Shown here one piece after another: positions 1-16,152 of a DNA stretch of 64,000 nucleotides. Source of the DNA: Gadus chalcogrammus. Lineage: Eukaryota; Chordata; Actinopteri; Gadiformes; Gadidae. The position numbers were made by a program, and so were the translations under genes. Below the pieces are notes generated by a model. The model worked only from the letters and a program-made list of their open reading frames with translations, ran no database searches and was not told the DNA's origin. Every line of letters starts with the position of its first letter. The stretch's first letter is position 1. The stretch is taken from the NCBI RefSeq assembly GCF_026213295.1, contig NC_079420.1, forward strand, positions 14,544,002 through 14,608,001, written 5' to 3'.

Positions 1-365
1 TGGAGGGCGATTGGCTGCACACATCAGTCATCCTGAGACATGGTGAAATCATTTCCTACAGCAGAAATGCATTGCAGCCACAACACTAGTGTGCTAGACA
101 CTAAACCAAACTCCATTCTTTCAAGTTATGCAATTTTGGTGTGTGTGTGTGTGTGTGTGTGTTTGTGTGTGTGTCATTCAAGTCTTTCGTTCCTTAATGC
201 CCACGTTTTGCTTCTCATACTGTGTCGTCCTACCACTAGACGAGTTGGGTGTATTGTGCATGTGCAGTCAGAGATCAGATGACAGAGGGGCTGGGGTTGG
301 GGGTCGTGTACCGTTGGAATATTGTGCCTTCAACGGACACCAGACTCATCATGGCTCCTTTCTCT
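1..365 (-). other. panx2 3' UTR (partial)
   Basis: This follows the panx2 stop and shows no further coding exon that I can recognise. I see no AATAAA on the minus strand here, so the polyadenylation site is probably outside the window. It contains a (GT)n run at 139-174. Confidence 0.55.
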
Positions 366-775
366 TCAACATTCTCCTGCGGTAATGAGCTCCCCGGACC
401 TGGAGGCTAGCCTGTCGCTACCGCCCCCTTGCTCCTCGTCCGCCTCAAACAGAGTGTGGTGCATGCTCAGCAGCTGGTGGGTAGGTGCCCTGGTCAGGGA
501 AGGCAACACCTGGCTCTCCGGATGCATGGGCCCTGTGAAGGGCTCGTTGAGGGGAGGGGAAGGCTTTGGGCTAAGGGCGTCCTCGCTGGAGGGCGGGTTG
601 GGGCTGATGCCGTTCACGTAGGTGGTGATAGGAAGGGTCTCTGTGGAAAAGGCAGTGATGGTCGCCTCAGGAGAGTGTTCCTTTTTTTCTGTAAAGACAA
701 AGTCATGGGCAAAAAAGAGTAAGCATGCCTTCAGATCCACATATTCAGCAGGATTAACAAGCAGCACTGTTCCAT
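366..775 (-). CDS. panx2: panx2 coding exon 5 with stop
   Basis: Codes the distal tail (LLVNPAEYVDLKACLLFF; THQLLSMHHTLFEADEEQ, similar to the mammalian HPLLHINTLYEAREEE). The acceptor is CTTGCAG at 776. The stop is TGA at 368-366. The frame closes a few residues after GELITA, where mammals continue for about 25 residues. Confidence 0.88.
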
Positions 776-3700
776 CTGCAAGATGAGGACAACAGGAATG
801 AATCATGCATTCGGTCCCGAAACAAGTGGGTACCTGTAATTGCAGTGGACACATGGACGATGGTGTGTGTGCCTTCAATGAACACCGTATCCAAAGGGTG
901 CTCTGAGGAGAGGGCCGATGTGGTGACCGTGACGGTCTCCACCTTGGGCTTACGGATGGTCAGCATGTAGGGATGCACGTCCAGAGAGAAATTGCGATTA
1001 TGCTTCCCACCTAAATCTGAAGATGAACAGGTATTAGGCGTGTTCAATGAAAAATACCAAATTATTTATTTTGCAGAAGTATGTCATAATTTAAATTTTA
1101 CCCAGTCTGAAGTGCTGCATACCTTTAGTGGCAGGGTATTGTGTGCTCTTGCTGTCCACACGTGTGGCAACAAAGTTGTCCGCCACTGTTTTCCGCCTGA
1201 GTGGCTTAGGTTTATCGGGCTTGCCATTGTTCTCCATACGTGTCAGAGTCGTGGGTTCCTTCACAAGGAATACAGAGATCAGCTCAGTTTCCAGTGCGCA
1301 GCTCAAAGAGCTAACAGCAATGATCATAGCACAGCTCGCTAAATACCAGGCTCTCCATCTTCCCTTCAAACAGCCCTCGTACACAACTTGTTTCGAGAGG
1401 CTACATTTCCCGCAGGGCCTCTTTAACTGAACACCCCCTGCTGAGTCATCTGAATAAAAAGTTTTCAGATATTTGTTGCTTATATTGAACCCTGTGTTTG
1501 TTTATTCGTGCTTCTCACCAATAAAAATTGTTTAAAAATATATATATATTTTTTGCTGTGCCCCCACACAGTAAGTGTCTACCACTGATGTTCAAAGTTA
1601 ACGGATTTCCGAATAGGAGACACAGTTTGGGTGTACTTCAGTGCAAAGGGACCATGTAAAATTTAGGTTATATTTCTATTACCCCTAGCATCCCCATTAG
1701 ACTTGAAAGAAACACATGTCTAATTAGTTCTCTGATAAGTGACCTAAATCATCTTAATCCTTTTGGTGAATGGCTTACTTTGAACGATTGAGGAAGAGGA
1801 TTGGATGAGGGTATCCATTTGATCTTCTTGCGGGGGCGTTTGATCACCATTGGCTCTCCCAGCTCACCCATCCCTAGGATGGAAGGGTCCATGTTGGGGT
1901 CTATGGTCTGTATGGCAGAGTCCCTGACGGTGGGCGTGGCATCATGGTTGGACTGGGCCAAGGCCGCCAGCAGCTGCCTCACCACATTGTCATACATGAG
2001 GTCACTCTCGTTGGTGATAAAGTCCAGGCGGTTGAGGGACTTAATGTGGTCCCGGTTCTCGTTGCAGAACATCGCCAGGATGTTGATGTCACAGAATTGG
2101 GACTTTTGCCACCGGCGGCGTGTTTTGATGCCCACTTTGTGCAGCTTGTCAAACACAAAGTTGGATTTGCGCACCACGAACAGATGCAGCAAATTAATGA
2201 GGATGATGAGGTTCATGGTGCAGAGCAGGGAAATGTCCACGGCCGCCATGATGCGCTGCAGCTGCACCGAGGGCAGCTTGCAGTTGACGCTGAGCTTCAA
2301 CTCCTGGTAACTGCTGGTGTCCGGGGGCCCGCCCAGAGCACAGGTGAACTCATTCTGCCGTTGTCGAGCATAGTAGATGCTCAGGTAGGAGATGGGTATG
2401 GAACTGAGGCAGATGATCGCCAGGTGGCGCGCCAGGTAGATCTTAGCAAGGAAGTTGCTCTGGCCTCGTCTCTCCAGGTACTTCTCAAACAGGTTCTGCT
2501 CCGGACTCTTCTCCTTCTCCGCGTTCTCTATGATCTCCCGCCGCTCCCGCTCGGTGATGCCGGGCCCCTTGGATTGGATCTGCTTCTCGATCTTCGGGGC
2601 CCGCCCCTCGGCCGCTCTGTGGTAACAGTTGTCTATCTCGTGGAGCAGGAAGTTGAGCTCAGACGTGAGCCGCGTGGAGGCTAGGAACTCCCACCCCAAG
2701 GCAGGAATGTACATGATGCCAGCAAAGGCCAGCAGAGCGTAGGGTAAAAATTTGTGTTGAAACAGCGATGGCCGGACGTTAGCCTCCAGGCCAGGTATAG
2801 CGTCCAGCAGCTCTGTCCAGCAGTAGCCTCTTGCATACAGTGCCTGGTCTCTTGTGAAGTTGTGTGGTGTGTAACAGTATATGGACTCCTCTGAGGGTGG
2901 AAGAAAGATATGCAGGTTATTGTTTCATAAAAGCCAATTTGGATTTCATATGATGCCTGGGTAGTAGTCTATGATGCAATCTTAAAAGAATCAGATCAGT
3001 TTACATGCTGCCAGTTTAAGAACAATTCCAAATTCTGATTTGTTTTAACGTAAGACGAGATCATCAGAATTCATACATCTCCACAAACCAAGGGCTGTAT
3101 TGTCTTGGAAATCACTGACGTTTCATGTTTATAATAGTGTTGCCATTATTTGGGGTATCAGCAAGCTTTCAGCATGTCAGTGCTGCTATGCAGAAAACCT
3201 GACTCAGCAGCAACCCAGCAATCCTCCCATCCAGTCCAGACAGATAGCCACAATAGAAAGTCACACTTTCCATGAGTCCCTCTAAGGGGAATAATATTTT
3301 GGAGTTGTTTGAGTTGAGGGATAAAGAAAAAAAATGGTTAGATGCAGGTATGGTTTGATAGGATTGAGTTTCAGATCCGATGCAAATGAGTGTGGATATG
3401 CTATGAATGAACAATGAATTTTGGCTTTGGCTAGGTGGCCTTGGCTTTAAAGAAGAAGAAAAAAAAGATAGTGAGCATGGCACTGTGTATGAAGAGAAGA
3501 ACATTTGTGCGGGACATATGTAGTGCCGGGCCACTCGAGAGAATATCGCCCTCTAGTGGCTACGAGACTTACCAGCAAAGTTGCGGGTAAATACAAGGGT
3601 GACGAGCAGGATGGGGATGATGACGGTCCCTATGGTGACGACCCGATCGAAAGGCAACTCCAGTTTGAGTTGGACCATCAAGCCCGCCAGAGCCCCGCCC

Positions 3701-3801
3701 TTCTCATCCTGAGAGGACCCGGGCAGGATGAGCTCCTTCAGTTTCTCCCCAGCCAGGAGAGCGGTGGCCATGTCTAAGTTCTGTTCGAAGAGGTTCTGCA
3801 T
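366..3801 (-). CDS. panx2: pannexin-2, five coding exons, complete
   Basis: Encodes pannexin-2, a four-pass large-pore channel subunit enriched in the nervous system. Coding exons on the minus strand are 3801-3573, 2890-1779, 1258-1123, 1016-834 and 775-366. All junctions are GT/AG with matching phases, and they sum to 2070 bp (689 residues plus stop), close to the roughly 677 of human PANX2. TM1 lies in exon 1 (VVTIGTVIIPILLVTLVF). Loop 1 has the pannexin cysteine pair (IYCYTPHNFT, GYCWTEL) and an N-glycosylation sequon NFT near residue 87. Loop 2 has EFTCAL and CKLPS. The cytoplasmic region contains KVGIKTRR and SQFCDINILAMFCNENRDH, hallmarks of the PANX2 subfamily rather than PANX1 or PANX3. 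The start was chosen at MQNLFEQNLDMATALLAGEK because it aligns with the mammalian N-terminus; an in-frame ATG eight codons upstream (3825) is possible. The last residues (GELITAGEC) depart from the mammalian tail. Confidence 0.95.
834..1016 (-). CDS. panx2: panx2 coding exon 4
   Basis: Codes the tail segment with RNFSLDVHPYML, matching the mammalian RHFSLDVHPYIL. The acceptor is TCTTCAG at 1017 and the donor is ACAG|GTACCC at 833. The split codon gives Asp on both sides. Confidence 0.9.
1123..1258 (-). CDS. panx2: panx2 coding exon 3
   Basis: Codes EPTTLTRMENNGKPDKPKPL and following basic residues RRKT, part of the C-terminal cytoplasmic tail. The acceptor is TTGTGAAG at 1259 and the donor is AAAG|GTATGC. 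The phase joins correctly to exons 2 and 4. Confidence 0.88.
1779..2890 (-). CDS. panx2: panx2 coding exon 2
   Basis: The largest exon. It codes both extracellular loops, TM2-TM4 and the conserved proximal cytoplasmic domain through NPLPQSFK. The acceptor is CCCTCAG at 2891 and the donor is AAA|GTAAGC at 1778. Codons match mammalian PANX2 almost throughout, for example EFLASTRLTSELNFLL and VRQLLAALAQSNHDA. Confidence 0.96.
3573..3801 (-). CDS. panx2: panx2 coding exon 1
   Basis: Carries the start codon, the short cytoplasmic N-terminus and TM1. The donor reads GCTG|GTAAGT at 3572, phase 1; the split codon becomes Glu with exon 2 (RNFAEES). A possible acceptor (TTTTACAG at 3932) would give this exon about 130 bp of 5' UTR. 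Confidence 0.93.
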
Positions 3802-3931
3802 CCGGGAGCCAGGGGACACCCACAACCACCCCCTCTGGGCCGGGGAGAACGCTGCCTCTCCCTCCTCTGGCTAGAGACTCGCAGTCGGAACACACACACA
3901 CGTGGGCAGGTGCCCGCGAGCATATGCACAC
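3802..3931 (-). other. candidate panx2 5' UTR part of exon 1
   Basis: On the minus strand a pyrimidine-containing acceptor (AATTTTACAG) ends at 3932, followed by about 130 bp up to the ATG. This suggests an upstream non-coding exon. It is inferred from the splice signal only. Confidence 0.4.
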
Positions 3932-4865
3932 CTGTAAAATTGCAGGGGGCCACTTCAGTCTCTGTAGCAACGCACAAGGAGGGCCAGGTGTGAATGGGGG
4001 CTTGTCCTCTCCAGGGTTGCGTTGTTCTCTCTCCTTGACTCTCGTCCTGCCCCGCTCTGCAGATGAAAAGACTTGATGTTAGGCTGAACAGTTGCTGGCT
4101 TTCATTTTATTGAGTACATTATTGGTTCACCGTACGGTCTGCTGGCCTCAGCAGCCCACACACTCTGGCAGGAAGGTGAATGAGATACGTTTAAGAAGTC
4201 TCCTTGTGATCCCAAGGGAGCTTGGTTTACTGAATCGATGAGCATGTATTTCCTGAAATGCATAATGCATGATATGGTGAGACTAACAATACCCAGACCT
4301 TGTACAAGTCTGTTAAAAGAGGGAAAATAAAGTAATCGAGGGGATTGTCTATATGACCCTCGGTGTAGCTTATCCTTCTTCAGAAGCACTATACCCTCTC
4401 CTGTCTTTCTTTTAGACAGGCTGACTCTGACTGATTCGTTGGCCAGTGGAGTGTGCGAATCGGTTCACAACTGAGTGTTTTTGCCTTTGATCGATCAAGG
4501 ACAAGAAAGGAGACATTTACATTTTTCTTGAGGGTGCTAACTCATTAGAGTTAACAAGAATACAGGGTTGCTTTGGCAGGGTAGAAAACAGGGTTGCTTT
4601 TGCAAATACAAACAGCTGCTACAGCACATCCTTCAACCTTCAGAAGTCTACAATTTGCACTATTGCACTGTTGCACTATTGCTACATAAACACGTGCCAT
4701 CAAGGTCTAGATATCTTAAAGCTTGTGGGATAGGATAACATGGAATCTAGCAGGGAGGTTGCAAATGGCAAACAACTGAATAAATATTTTTTTCTCCAGA
4801 TTTACATGATTTGGTCAATCATTGAATTTGTATATATACCTACCATGTGGACATGGCAGGGTATA
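3932..4865. other. non-coding, intron or upstream of panx2
   Basis: No exon is recognised. There is a short direct repeat (ACAGGGTTGCTTT twice near 4562-4602) and a small TGCACTATTG cluster near 4657. Otherwise it is unremarkable. Confidence 0.5.
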
Positions 4866-5810
4866 ACTGATGTGACGGTTAGGATGTCTTTCATGTGTGT
4901 GACCTGTCAAATATTGTCCAAAAAAGCGATATAATTTCAATAAAACTACTAAACTATCACACATGTAAGTTTGTAGGCCTTATTCTGGTCTCAATGTGAT
5001 GTTCAAAACCACTTCTGCATTGTGTGTTTATTTAAGTAAATCACGTTTTACATTTTTGGATTGTGACATCAATGACAAATTATGCAAAATAGCTCATTAT
5101 GCAAATGAATTTTATAAATACATTATGCTTATGGGTGATAAAAAAAGATTTCAACCTAATAATGCACCATAATATTTCAGTGTGACACGATTGTGATATC
5201 ATTGAATGTGTAAGCTGAATGTTGTATGAGGAAATGGCATAATATATACATGATGTGACAGATATCTTTCATGTCAGTTATCTGTCAAATATTGAATAAA
5301 AGGTATCCAAATGGTAAATAATTTCAATATAACATCAAACTTCAGTGGACCAATACAACTGTAATTTTCGGGATTTGATATGGGCCTACATGCACATGGA
5401 CAATTATCTGACAGCTGCAGCTAAAATTAATTCAGACAGCCAAAAGGAAATCTCAACCGCCAGAATAACATGATTAAAATACTAATAAATGACCTCTGCG
5501 TGACCTGCCTTCCAGGCTGTAGATGAAGGGCCTTCTGCTAGATTTTGTCTCTGCATATCATGTACTGTCTATACGTGGAATCTGGACATGCCTAATGAGT
5601 GATGTCATACTGTTGGGATATTTTCTGCAATCTGTCCAATATTAAGCATCATAAGGGTGCATCATTTCGTTAAAACAACAAAAATGTACTTTTCTGGATG
5701 TGAATTTCATGAATTTGGGGAGATTATTTGGAGGCTGCCAAAATGATTTCACAGACCGCCAAAGGAAAATCTTGACCACCAAAGGAAAATCTGGACTGCT
5801 GAAAGTTTAA
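4866..5810. repeat. three diverged tandem units, about 350-380 bp apart
   Basis: A motif GATGTGAC ... TCTTTCATGT ... CTGTCAAATATTG occurs near 4869 and 5251, with a more decayed copy near 5601 (GATGTCATA ... CTGTCCAATATT). About 150 bp after the second and third copies comes a second motif, AGCCAAAAGGAAATCT / CCGCCAAAGGAAAATCT (5438, 5757). The spacing suggests an old tandem array or a decayed mobile element. Confidence 0.45.
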
Positions 5811-7212
5811 TACTTTACCTAACCCAAATAAAAAATGAATGAATATCTTGCACGTTGTTTAAATAATAAATTGTCATTTTACTTCCTACTTTTTATAGTC
5901 TCTTTTGTCTCAAACCTTGCCCTGACCCTAACCACAAAAAAAGTAAAGTATAAGAGAATTAGCGCCATCTTGTGAAAAACATGGTTACTGTCGTGTCCAC
6001 ATTTGGCTATAAACATAAATGAAAGAAGGACTAGTCCTGAAATAACTTGATAAGTTAGCCCACCTGGCCTACCAATTTATTTCAGAACTTAAGTTAAATC
6101 TAACCTAAATAAATAAGGAAATAGTAAAACTTTCAAATCTAACACAAAACACAAAACAATGTTTTACCACACTTTTTTATTTTTGGCCTTACACACATAC
6201 ATCTTAGGAGCAAGCATGTACCATTATAGCCCTCAAAAAGGTACTAATAGTTACTTTAAGGTCCAATAGTAGGTCCAAGTGTAGCGGCCTGTACCTTGGG
6301 GGACAGAAATGGACTGCTATTTCTGACAGTGTTCCTAATAATATCCTAGCATATTTTAGGCTTTGCCAATCCAAAAATGTAGACAACACAAAACTCTTCA
6401 CGACCATATGAACTCACTCATTCCTTATTTTACTTTTTATGTTTATAAGAAAGTTTGACTACATTAGATTTTCACCAATATCCTCCCCGTAGAAAACTAC
6501 ATAGGATCAGTAATATGCAAAACTTATAGTTTATATGAATGGAATTGCACGCTTATAATAAACTGTAAGCCACTCTTTTCCAGATGTAGCATACTAGCCT
6601 ATGGGTAGAATAAAGTTTTTACCGCACCATTCTACTGACTCCCAATGACATAACGTCTAACCGATCTTTTAAAAAAACAAAAATAACACCAAAGGAATTC
6701 CACCTATCCGAGTGAACTTATGGCATCTGTGTGACCAATGACGGGAAATATCCAGGCATATTGCATGTTTTATAATGTAGGCTATTATTATAAAAACCAA
6801 ATCCTGAGTCAATTGATTATGTTAAACAGAATATCCCAAGCCCTGCAGGAATAAATGAACCCCAATTGGAGGCATCTCATTGCATTGCGCGGTTGTATCC
6901 TCCACGGACCCGCGCCATGCAGCAGCAGCAGCGGCTGTGCGTTCGACACCCAAACAGCCCAAACACGAGATGCTCAACATTCGGGTCGACCGGAGCAGAG
7001 TGCGGTCCGATATGTCGGACTTTTTGGGCTCAGTGACACTCAACAAGCATGCACCTGCATCAACAATCTACCTGTGCGCATTTGCTAACGTGCTTTAGAA
7101 GAAACACGCCAACCCCATCATGCAGTGCAGAAGCCGTTTCTTTCCAAACGATGAACACACACTTGAGTACAACATGTCCATACAGGGATATCACGAATGT
7201 CTGTGTACTCAC
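5811..7212. other. AT-rich non-coding, between panx2 and mlc1 or panx2 intron
   Basis: AT-rich up to about 6850, then moderately GC-rich with a short CAG run near 6918. The 6230-6300 part (GGTACTAATAG ... CTTTAAGG ... CTGTACCTTGG) resembles a dispersed fish repeat but is too decayed to define. No convincing exon. Confidence 0.45.
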
Positions 7213-7500
7213 CGGCCTCTGTGTACGTCCCTGGTGCAGTAAAGAGTTAATCTGCAGTGCGGGCTAGCCGCTATACAGCGTGTATCCGGGCTCACCGGTT
7301 TGTTCCGCTTTCACCCCCCCAGTCTGCCTCTTACCCTCCCCACTCCTACTGGTGCCTCCTCTTGCGATCAGAGGATGAGATAAGAGTAGTGCATATGTCT
7401 TAGCTGTCGGCATCGAGTGCAAACACCAGCAGATCACGCTGGCGCTTCAAAGTGACGATGCTCTACGGGTGATGCTGAAGCTGAGGAGGCTACCTCATCC
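7213..7500 (-). other. candidate non-coding first exon / promoter zone of panx2
   Basis: On the minus strand a near-consensus donor (GGCCG|GTGAGTAC) lies at 7212. It ends a stretch that is more GC-rich and has more CpG than its flanks. It would splice to the acceptor at 3932. The 5' end is a guess and no TATA box is clear. Confidence 0.3.
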
Positions 7501-8887
7501 TCTCGGACATCATTAAGTCGCCTCACCTGATGTATACGTTAACACGTCTTCAGGTGTCAATAGCGGCTCGTATACATCCTCAAAGGTTCATTATGTTGAA
7601 ATCATGATAATATTCGGATGGATAATGCATTATCCATCACGAATGATATACATGGGATTCGTCAGACGTCGGTGCTTTTGGGATGTCTGTGGAAACACTA
7701 CAGTGACGTGCCTGTGTTCGTGTGTTGTTATCGGCTGTCATTCTTAACATGTTTGAATCAAGGTGTCGGTCTGGTATGATCTACATTCTACCATGAGTCC
7801 ACACTTTTGGCTCAGATGAGGGCATTCCTTAGGCTACAAGTGTTCGACAATGTTTGCTCCATCTGCAGATAGGCTACATGAGCGCAAGCGACGCGGCGAG
7901 GAGACCGCCTCTTCCAACCGGATTTAACCGGTTGGGGTTGCCGCTCCTCACGACTGCTGTTTCCAAACTGGGATATATACAGCGATCACTAATGCAGCGC
8001 AGTCAGATTAGGTTTCCATCAGATGAAGCGCGCCGCTGTTTGTCTCCTCTATATCTTGAGAAATGATCTATCGCCCACACGGTCCTTATTGGCAGTTGCT
8101 GCTGTCCTTGGTGCTGATTCCACAGAAGCGATGCGGGAACGTTCTTGCAAAGTGCAAGACGTTAGTGAATGTTGAACCTGACATGGTGACACAACTCACC
8201 TTGCGGAACACAGGGAGGCACAAGCTTGGGAACAGTAGAACAATCTTTAATGGTTTACTGACCAAATAGAGGGTGCACAATGCATGGGATATAATAGATA
8301 CGCTTGCTATAAAATGAAAAGAATAAACGTATAAAACAATACAGGTTTAAAGTTAGAAATATATTTATTGTCTATATGCAAGGGAAACAGCGCCCAAGGA
8401 TTGTTGGTCAACAGTAGACTTGGCATGAACAGAGAGCCTGCGGCCTTTAAAATAAAAACAACTCTACCCTGACAGCAAAATAAATAATTGCTCAACGTTT
8501 TTGATGACATTGCTTATCGATGACATATCATCCAAAATGCTTTATATATCTTTTTCTTACATTTTTAAAAAATACCTTATGTAAAACGATTCTGTCATCG
8601 ATATTTGTACATATCTTTCTTATGATAACCCCTTCGAGCAGTTTCCCATTGTGTGGAACAATATGTTCTTTTCTATTCTAGACCTTTATAAACTTGTTTT
8701 AAGGAGCCACTGTGCATTAAATTCAATTTGTATGCAAATTAGGGTATTTAATTAATCTGTTTACATTAACCCTTTGACTTTGCACCTTGCTTAATGTCAA
8801 CTGTTTCTGCACGCATCGACATTCTAAAAGCACAGGAATAAAGAATTACTTCTAGTCATCACATTGGACGCAAATGAAATGAACACA

Positions 8888-8953
<66 letters not shown>

Positions 8954-9212
8954 ATGCAGTTCGTGCAATTGTCGTCACACACACACACACATGGATATTC
9001 TCCATCTCTGCATTCCTTCCATTTTAAAAGGGTTCACTGAGCCATTTGGACCACCACTGACTTCCATGCCCTGTCTTTGTCAAAGTCACGGATCGTTCCA
9101 TTGGACGCTTGCTGCAGTGGAAGCAGAATGGAGATGACAAGAAAGAGGACAAAACGGCAAAACAGGGAGGAGGGGGGGATTGAGATGCAGCAGAATTATC
9201 TTAGTTCCTTGT
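7501..9212. other. intergenic, panx2-mlc1
   Basis: No coding signal. It contains a GC-richer patch at 7860-8050, AT-rich sequence at 8290-8880 and a (CT)n microsatellite. Confidence 0.5.
8892..8953. repeat. (CT)n microsatellite
   Basis: Nearly pure CT dinucleotide run with one interruption near its end, in the panx2-mlc1 intergenic region. Confidence 0.97.
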
Positions 9213-9218
9213 TTTATT
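9213..9218 (-). terminator. polyadenylation signal AATAAA of mlc1
   Basis: Canonical AATAAA on the minus strand, 456 bp after the mlc1 stop codon. It is the first such hexamer seen downstream, so it is the likely 3' end of the transcript. Confidence 0.5.
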
Positions 9219-9254
9219 CAAAGATTGTGTGATCCATAGCAATTGTTCTACTCT

Positions 9255-9635
9255 ATAGTATCCTGTGTATTCTAGTCAAGTCAAGTCTACATTATAGTCC
9301 AGTCTGTATTGTAGTCAAGTCAAGCCTATAGCTTAGTCTAGTCTACATTCTAGTCAAGACAAGTCTATAGCTTAATCCAGCCTATATTCTAGTCAAGTCG
9401 AGTCGATCGCTTAGTCCAGTCTATATTCTAGTCAAGTCAAGTCTATGACTTACTCCAGTCTAAATTGTTATCAAGTCCAAGTCTATAGCTTGGTCCAGTC
9501 TAGATTCTAATCAAGACATGTCAGTGGCTTTCTCCAGTCTAAAATATCGTCAAGTCCAAGTACAGTCTATATTTTAATCCTGTTGAGTCTATTGCTTACT
9601 CCAGTCTATATTGTAGTCCAGTCTTGCTAAGTCAG
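9255..9635. repeat. 39-bp minisatellite, about 9 to 10 copies
   Basis: The anchor CTAGTCAAG and variants recur at about 9272, 9311, 9350, 9389, 9428, 9467, 9507 and 9547, a regular 39-bp period. Units share AGTCTATAGCTTAGTCCAGT-like cores with scattered substitutions. It lies between the mlc1 stop and its polyadenylation signal, so it is probably transcribed in the 3' UTR. Confidence 0.85.
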
Positions 9636-9673
9636 ATGGGGTCTGGTCCATCTTGTTCACTGTGCTGGGTTGT

Positions 9674-14127
<4,454 letters not shown>

Positions 14128-14224
14128 GGTGCGGACGGCAGGCGGGGTGGCGGGGTGGCGCTGCGGGGGGATCCAAACGGGACCGCACGCTGTCGTAGCG
14201 GCTTCTGAGGCGGGAGTGGGAGTG
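14128..14224 (-). other. candidate mlc1 5' UTR in exon 1
   Basis: On the minus strand an acceptor (CCTCTCACCAG) ends at 14225, and the segment runs into the ATG. It is GC-rich. It suggests that coding exon 1 is the second transcript exon. Confidence 0.45.
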
Positions 14225-14840
14225 CTGGTGAGAGGATGGCTAGGACGACAGCTTATTTAGTGACGTTTGAGTTTGTAGTGTGTTTTGACGCTTAACTGGG
14301 ATCGAAAACCAAGCAGGGGGTTCCCCTCCCAACAATCATGTTGTTGTTCTCTTCTTTCATCTCTCCGAGTAGTGAAGGGGTACATTGAACATTTGACCCA
14401 GGGCTTAATACCCAGGGACCATCTGATGTCAGCCTCTACTTGTGAGGCAGCAGTTTTTATACTGTGGCAACAACGACAACTCAATAGCCATACATTATCC
14501 CTGATACAATCATGAAGCTCTCAGAAAGTTATGAGCTACTTTGGGGAAGTTGACAGTAAAAGTACGAGGTAATTTGAGCACGGCGTCCAAAACAAAATCA
14601 ATGAATGTTGCATTAAAGGGAATGAGAAGCAGCATTAGGGGCTACTGAACCGTGCATTTGAAAAACAACCCTCTTCCCAGCCTCCTCTCCCCTCAGAGCC
14701 AACAAACTAAAACACACAACGCTTGCTTCAGCTTCAGCCTTCAACTATTTAATGACTATCGGTTGCCAAGGACGTGCAGGGCTCTCTAAAACCACTTCCT
14801 TTTTAGTAGGCTATCGCAGAGATACACGTTGTCCACTTAC

Positions 14841-14960
14841 CTGTTGTGTTGCACGCCTGTTCCTGTCCGAGTATTTTCATTTGAAGTAGGTCTAATCCCT
14901 CACCCGCTCAGAGGACACTTAGTTTGTTGTCTCCGGCTGCCTCCACCACCCATCTCTACC
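14841..14960 (-). promoter_or_regulatory. candidate mlc1 non-coding first exon / promoter
   Basis: On the minus strand a strong donor (CAACAG|GTAAGT) lies at 14840, so the sequence above it may be a non-coding first exon joined to 14224. The upstream end is not defined by sequence and no TATA box was recognised. Confidence 0.35.
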
Positions 14961-15439
14961 CTTGCCTCTCCTCATTTTTTCACCCTGCTTTCTCCTTAAT
15001 CTTGGATTCTCTACTTATTTTTTCTATCTCTCCCTCTCGCCCACTCTCTCTTTACTCCTCGCTCGCTCTCTCTCTCTCTCCTGCTCTGTCCTGTCCGATG
15101 TTCATGAAAAAGAAGTAAAGCGTTTTTTCCCTGTTCAAAGCATGGAACAAACACAAAGTGCTCTTGTGTGAGCCGTGCACTCTCTGCCAGAGGGCGACGG
15201 GCGGTGAATGACAAAGAGGGGGGCATGAAGGGGCTCACTCAGGGGGGAGTTCTCACTGGGGCATAACACCCCTGCTACTCTCTCTCTCCCCCATGTACCC
15301 TCTCTGATCTCCCCCATGTACCCTCTCTATTTATTTTATTTTATTGGTTTAGTTCAGGGACATTGCACACTAATCAACATTCAAAATGTAAGTGAGCCAT
15401 TTTCATCTCTGATCTCTCTCTGATCTCTCTCTGATCTCT

Positions 15440-15440
<1 letters not shown>

Positions 15441-15521
<81 letters not shown>
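15441..15521. repeat. (CT)n microsatellite
   Basis: About 40 CT units preceded by TGATCTCTCTC variant units. Confidence 0.97.
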
Positions 15522-15524
<3 letters not shown>

Positions 15525-15944
15525 CCGTGTTTCAACCCACTCGCGGAGCACACACAGACTAAGGGACCCAATTTTCAGACATTCCAGTTTGAGTTCACAG
15601 GAACGCACGGTGTGAGGGGTATTTATACAGTACACGCACTGGGGCAACACGCTGAGCCCGTGGGACTGTTGCAGAATACTAAACAAAGACACACCTAACG
15701 GACTCTGGGAAATAATCAACAGGAACATTGCCCCAAACGTCCCCGTCCCCCCTCGGTGTCCCCCTCTCTGGGTCTCCTCTTGTTATCACACTGCCTGTAG
15801 TTACGTCAGCCAACCAACCAGGCCCATTAAGTCTAAATGGCCAAACTGGGCTTTAACAAAAGGCGTTTGGCTCGATTCCGTCGTTTCCAAGTTCTGCACG
15901 GATAAGTAGTTGTTAGTGTTGAACTCAGGAAATGTGTTGCGTTA

Positions 15945-16152
15945 CAGTATGTGTGTGTATGAGTGAGAGAGTGAGACAGAGAGTGTGTGTGTGTGTGTGT
16001 GTGCTTGTGTGTTTGCGTGCAAGAGTGTGTGTGTGTTTGTGTGTGTGCGTGTGTGTGTTTTTGCGTGTGTGTTTGCGTACAAGAGTGTGTGTGTGTTTGT
16101 GTGTGTGCGTGTGTGCGTGCGAGCATGCGTGCGTGTGTGTGTGCGGTTGAAT
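15945..16152. repeat. imperfect GT-rich repeat
   Basis: GT run with an internal duplication of a roughly 60-bp block (TTTGCGTGCAAGAGTG near 16011 and TTTGCGTACAAGAGTG near 16071). Confidence 0.85.

Noticed and set aside
1801..2684. Long plus-strand ORFs opposite panx2 exon 2
   Set aside because: Antisense shadows; the minus strand encodes conserved pannexin-2.
6230..6300. Dispersed GTACCTTTAAGG-type repeat
   Set aside because: Only short words match; too decayed to define borders or family.
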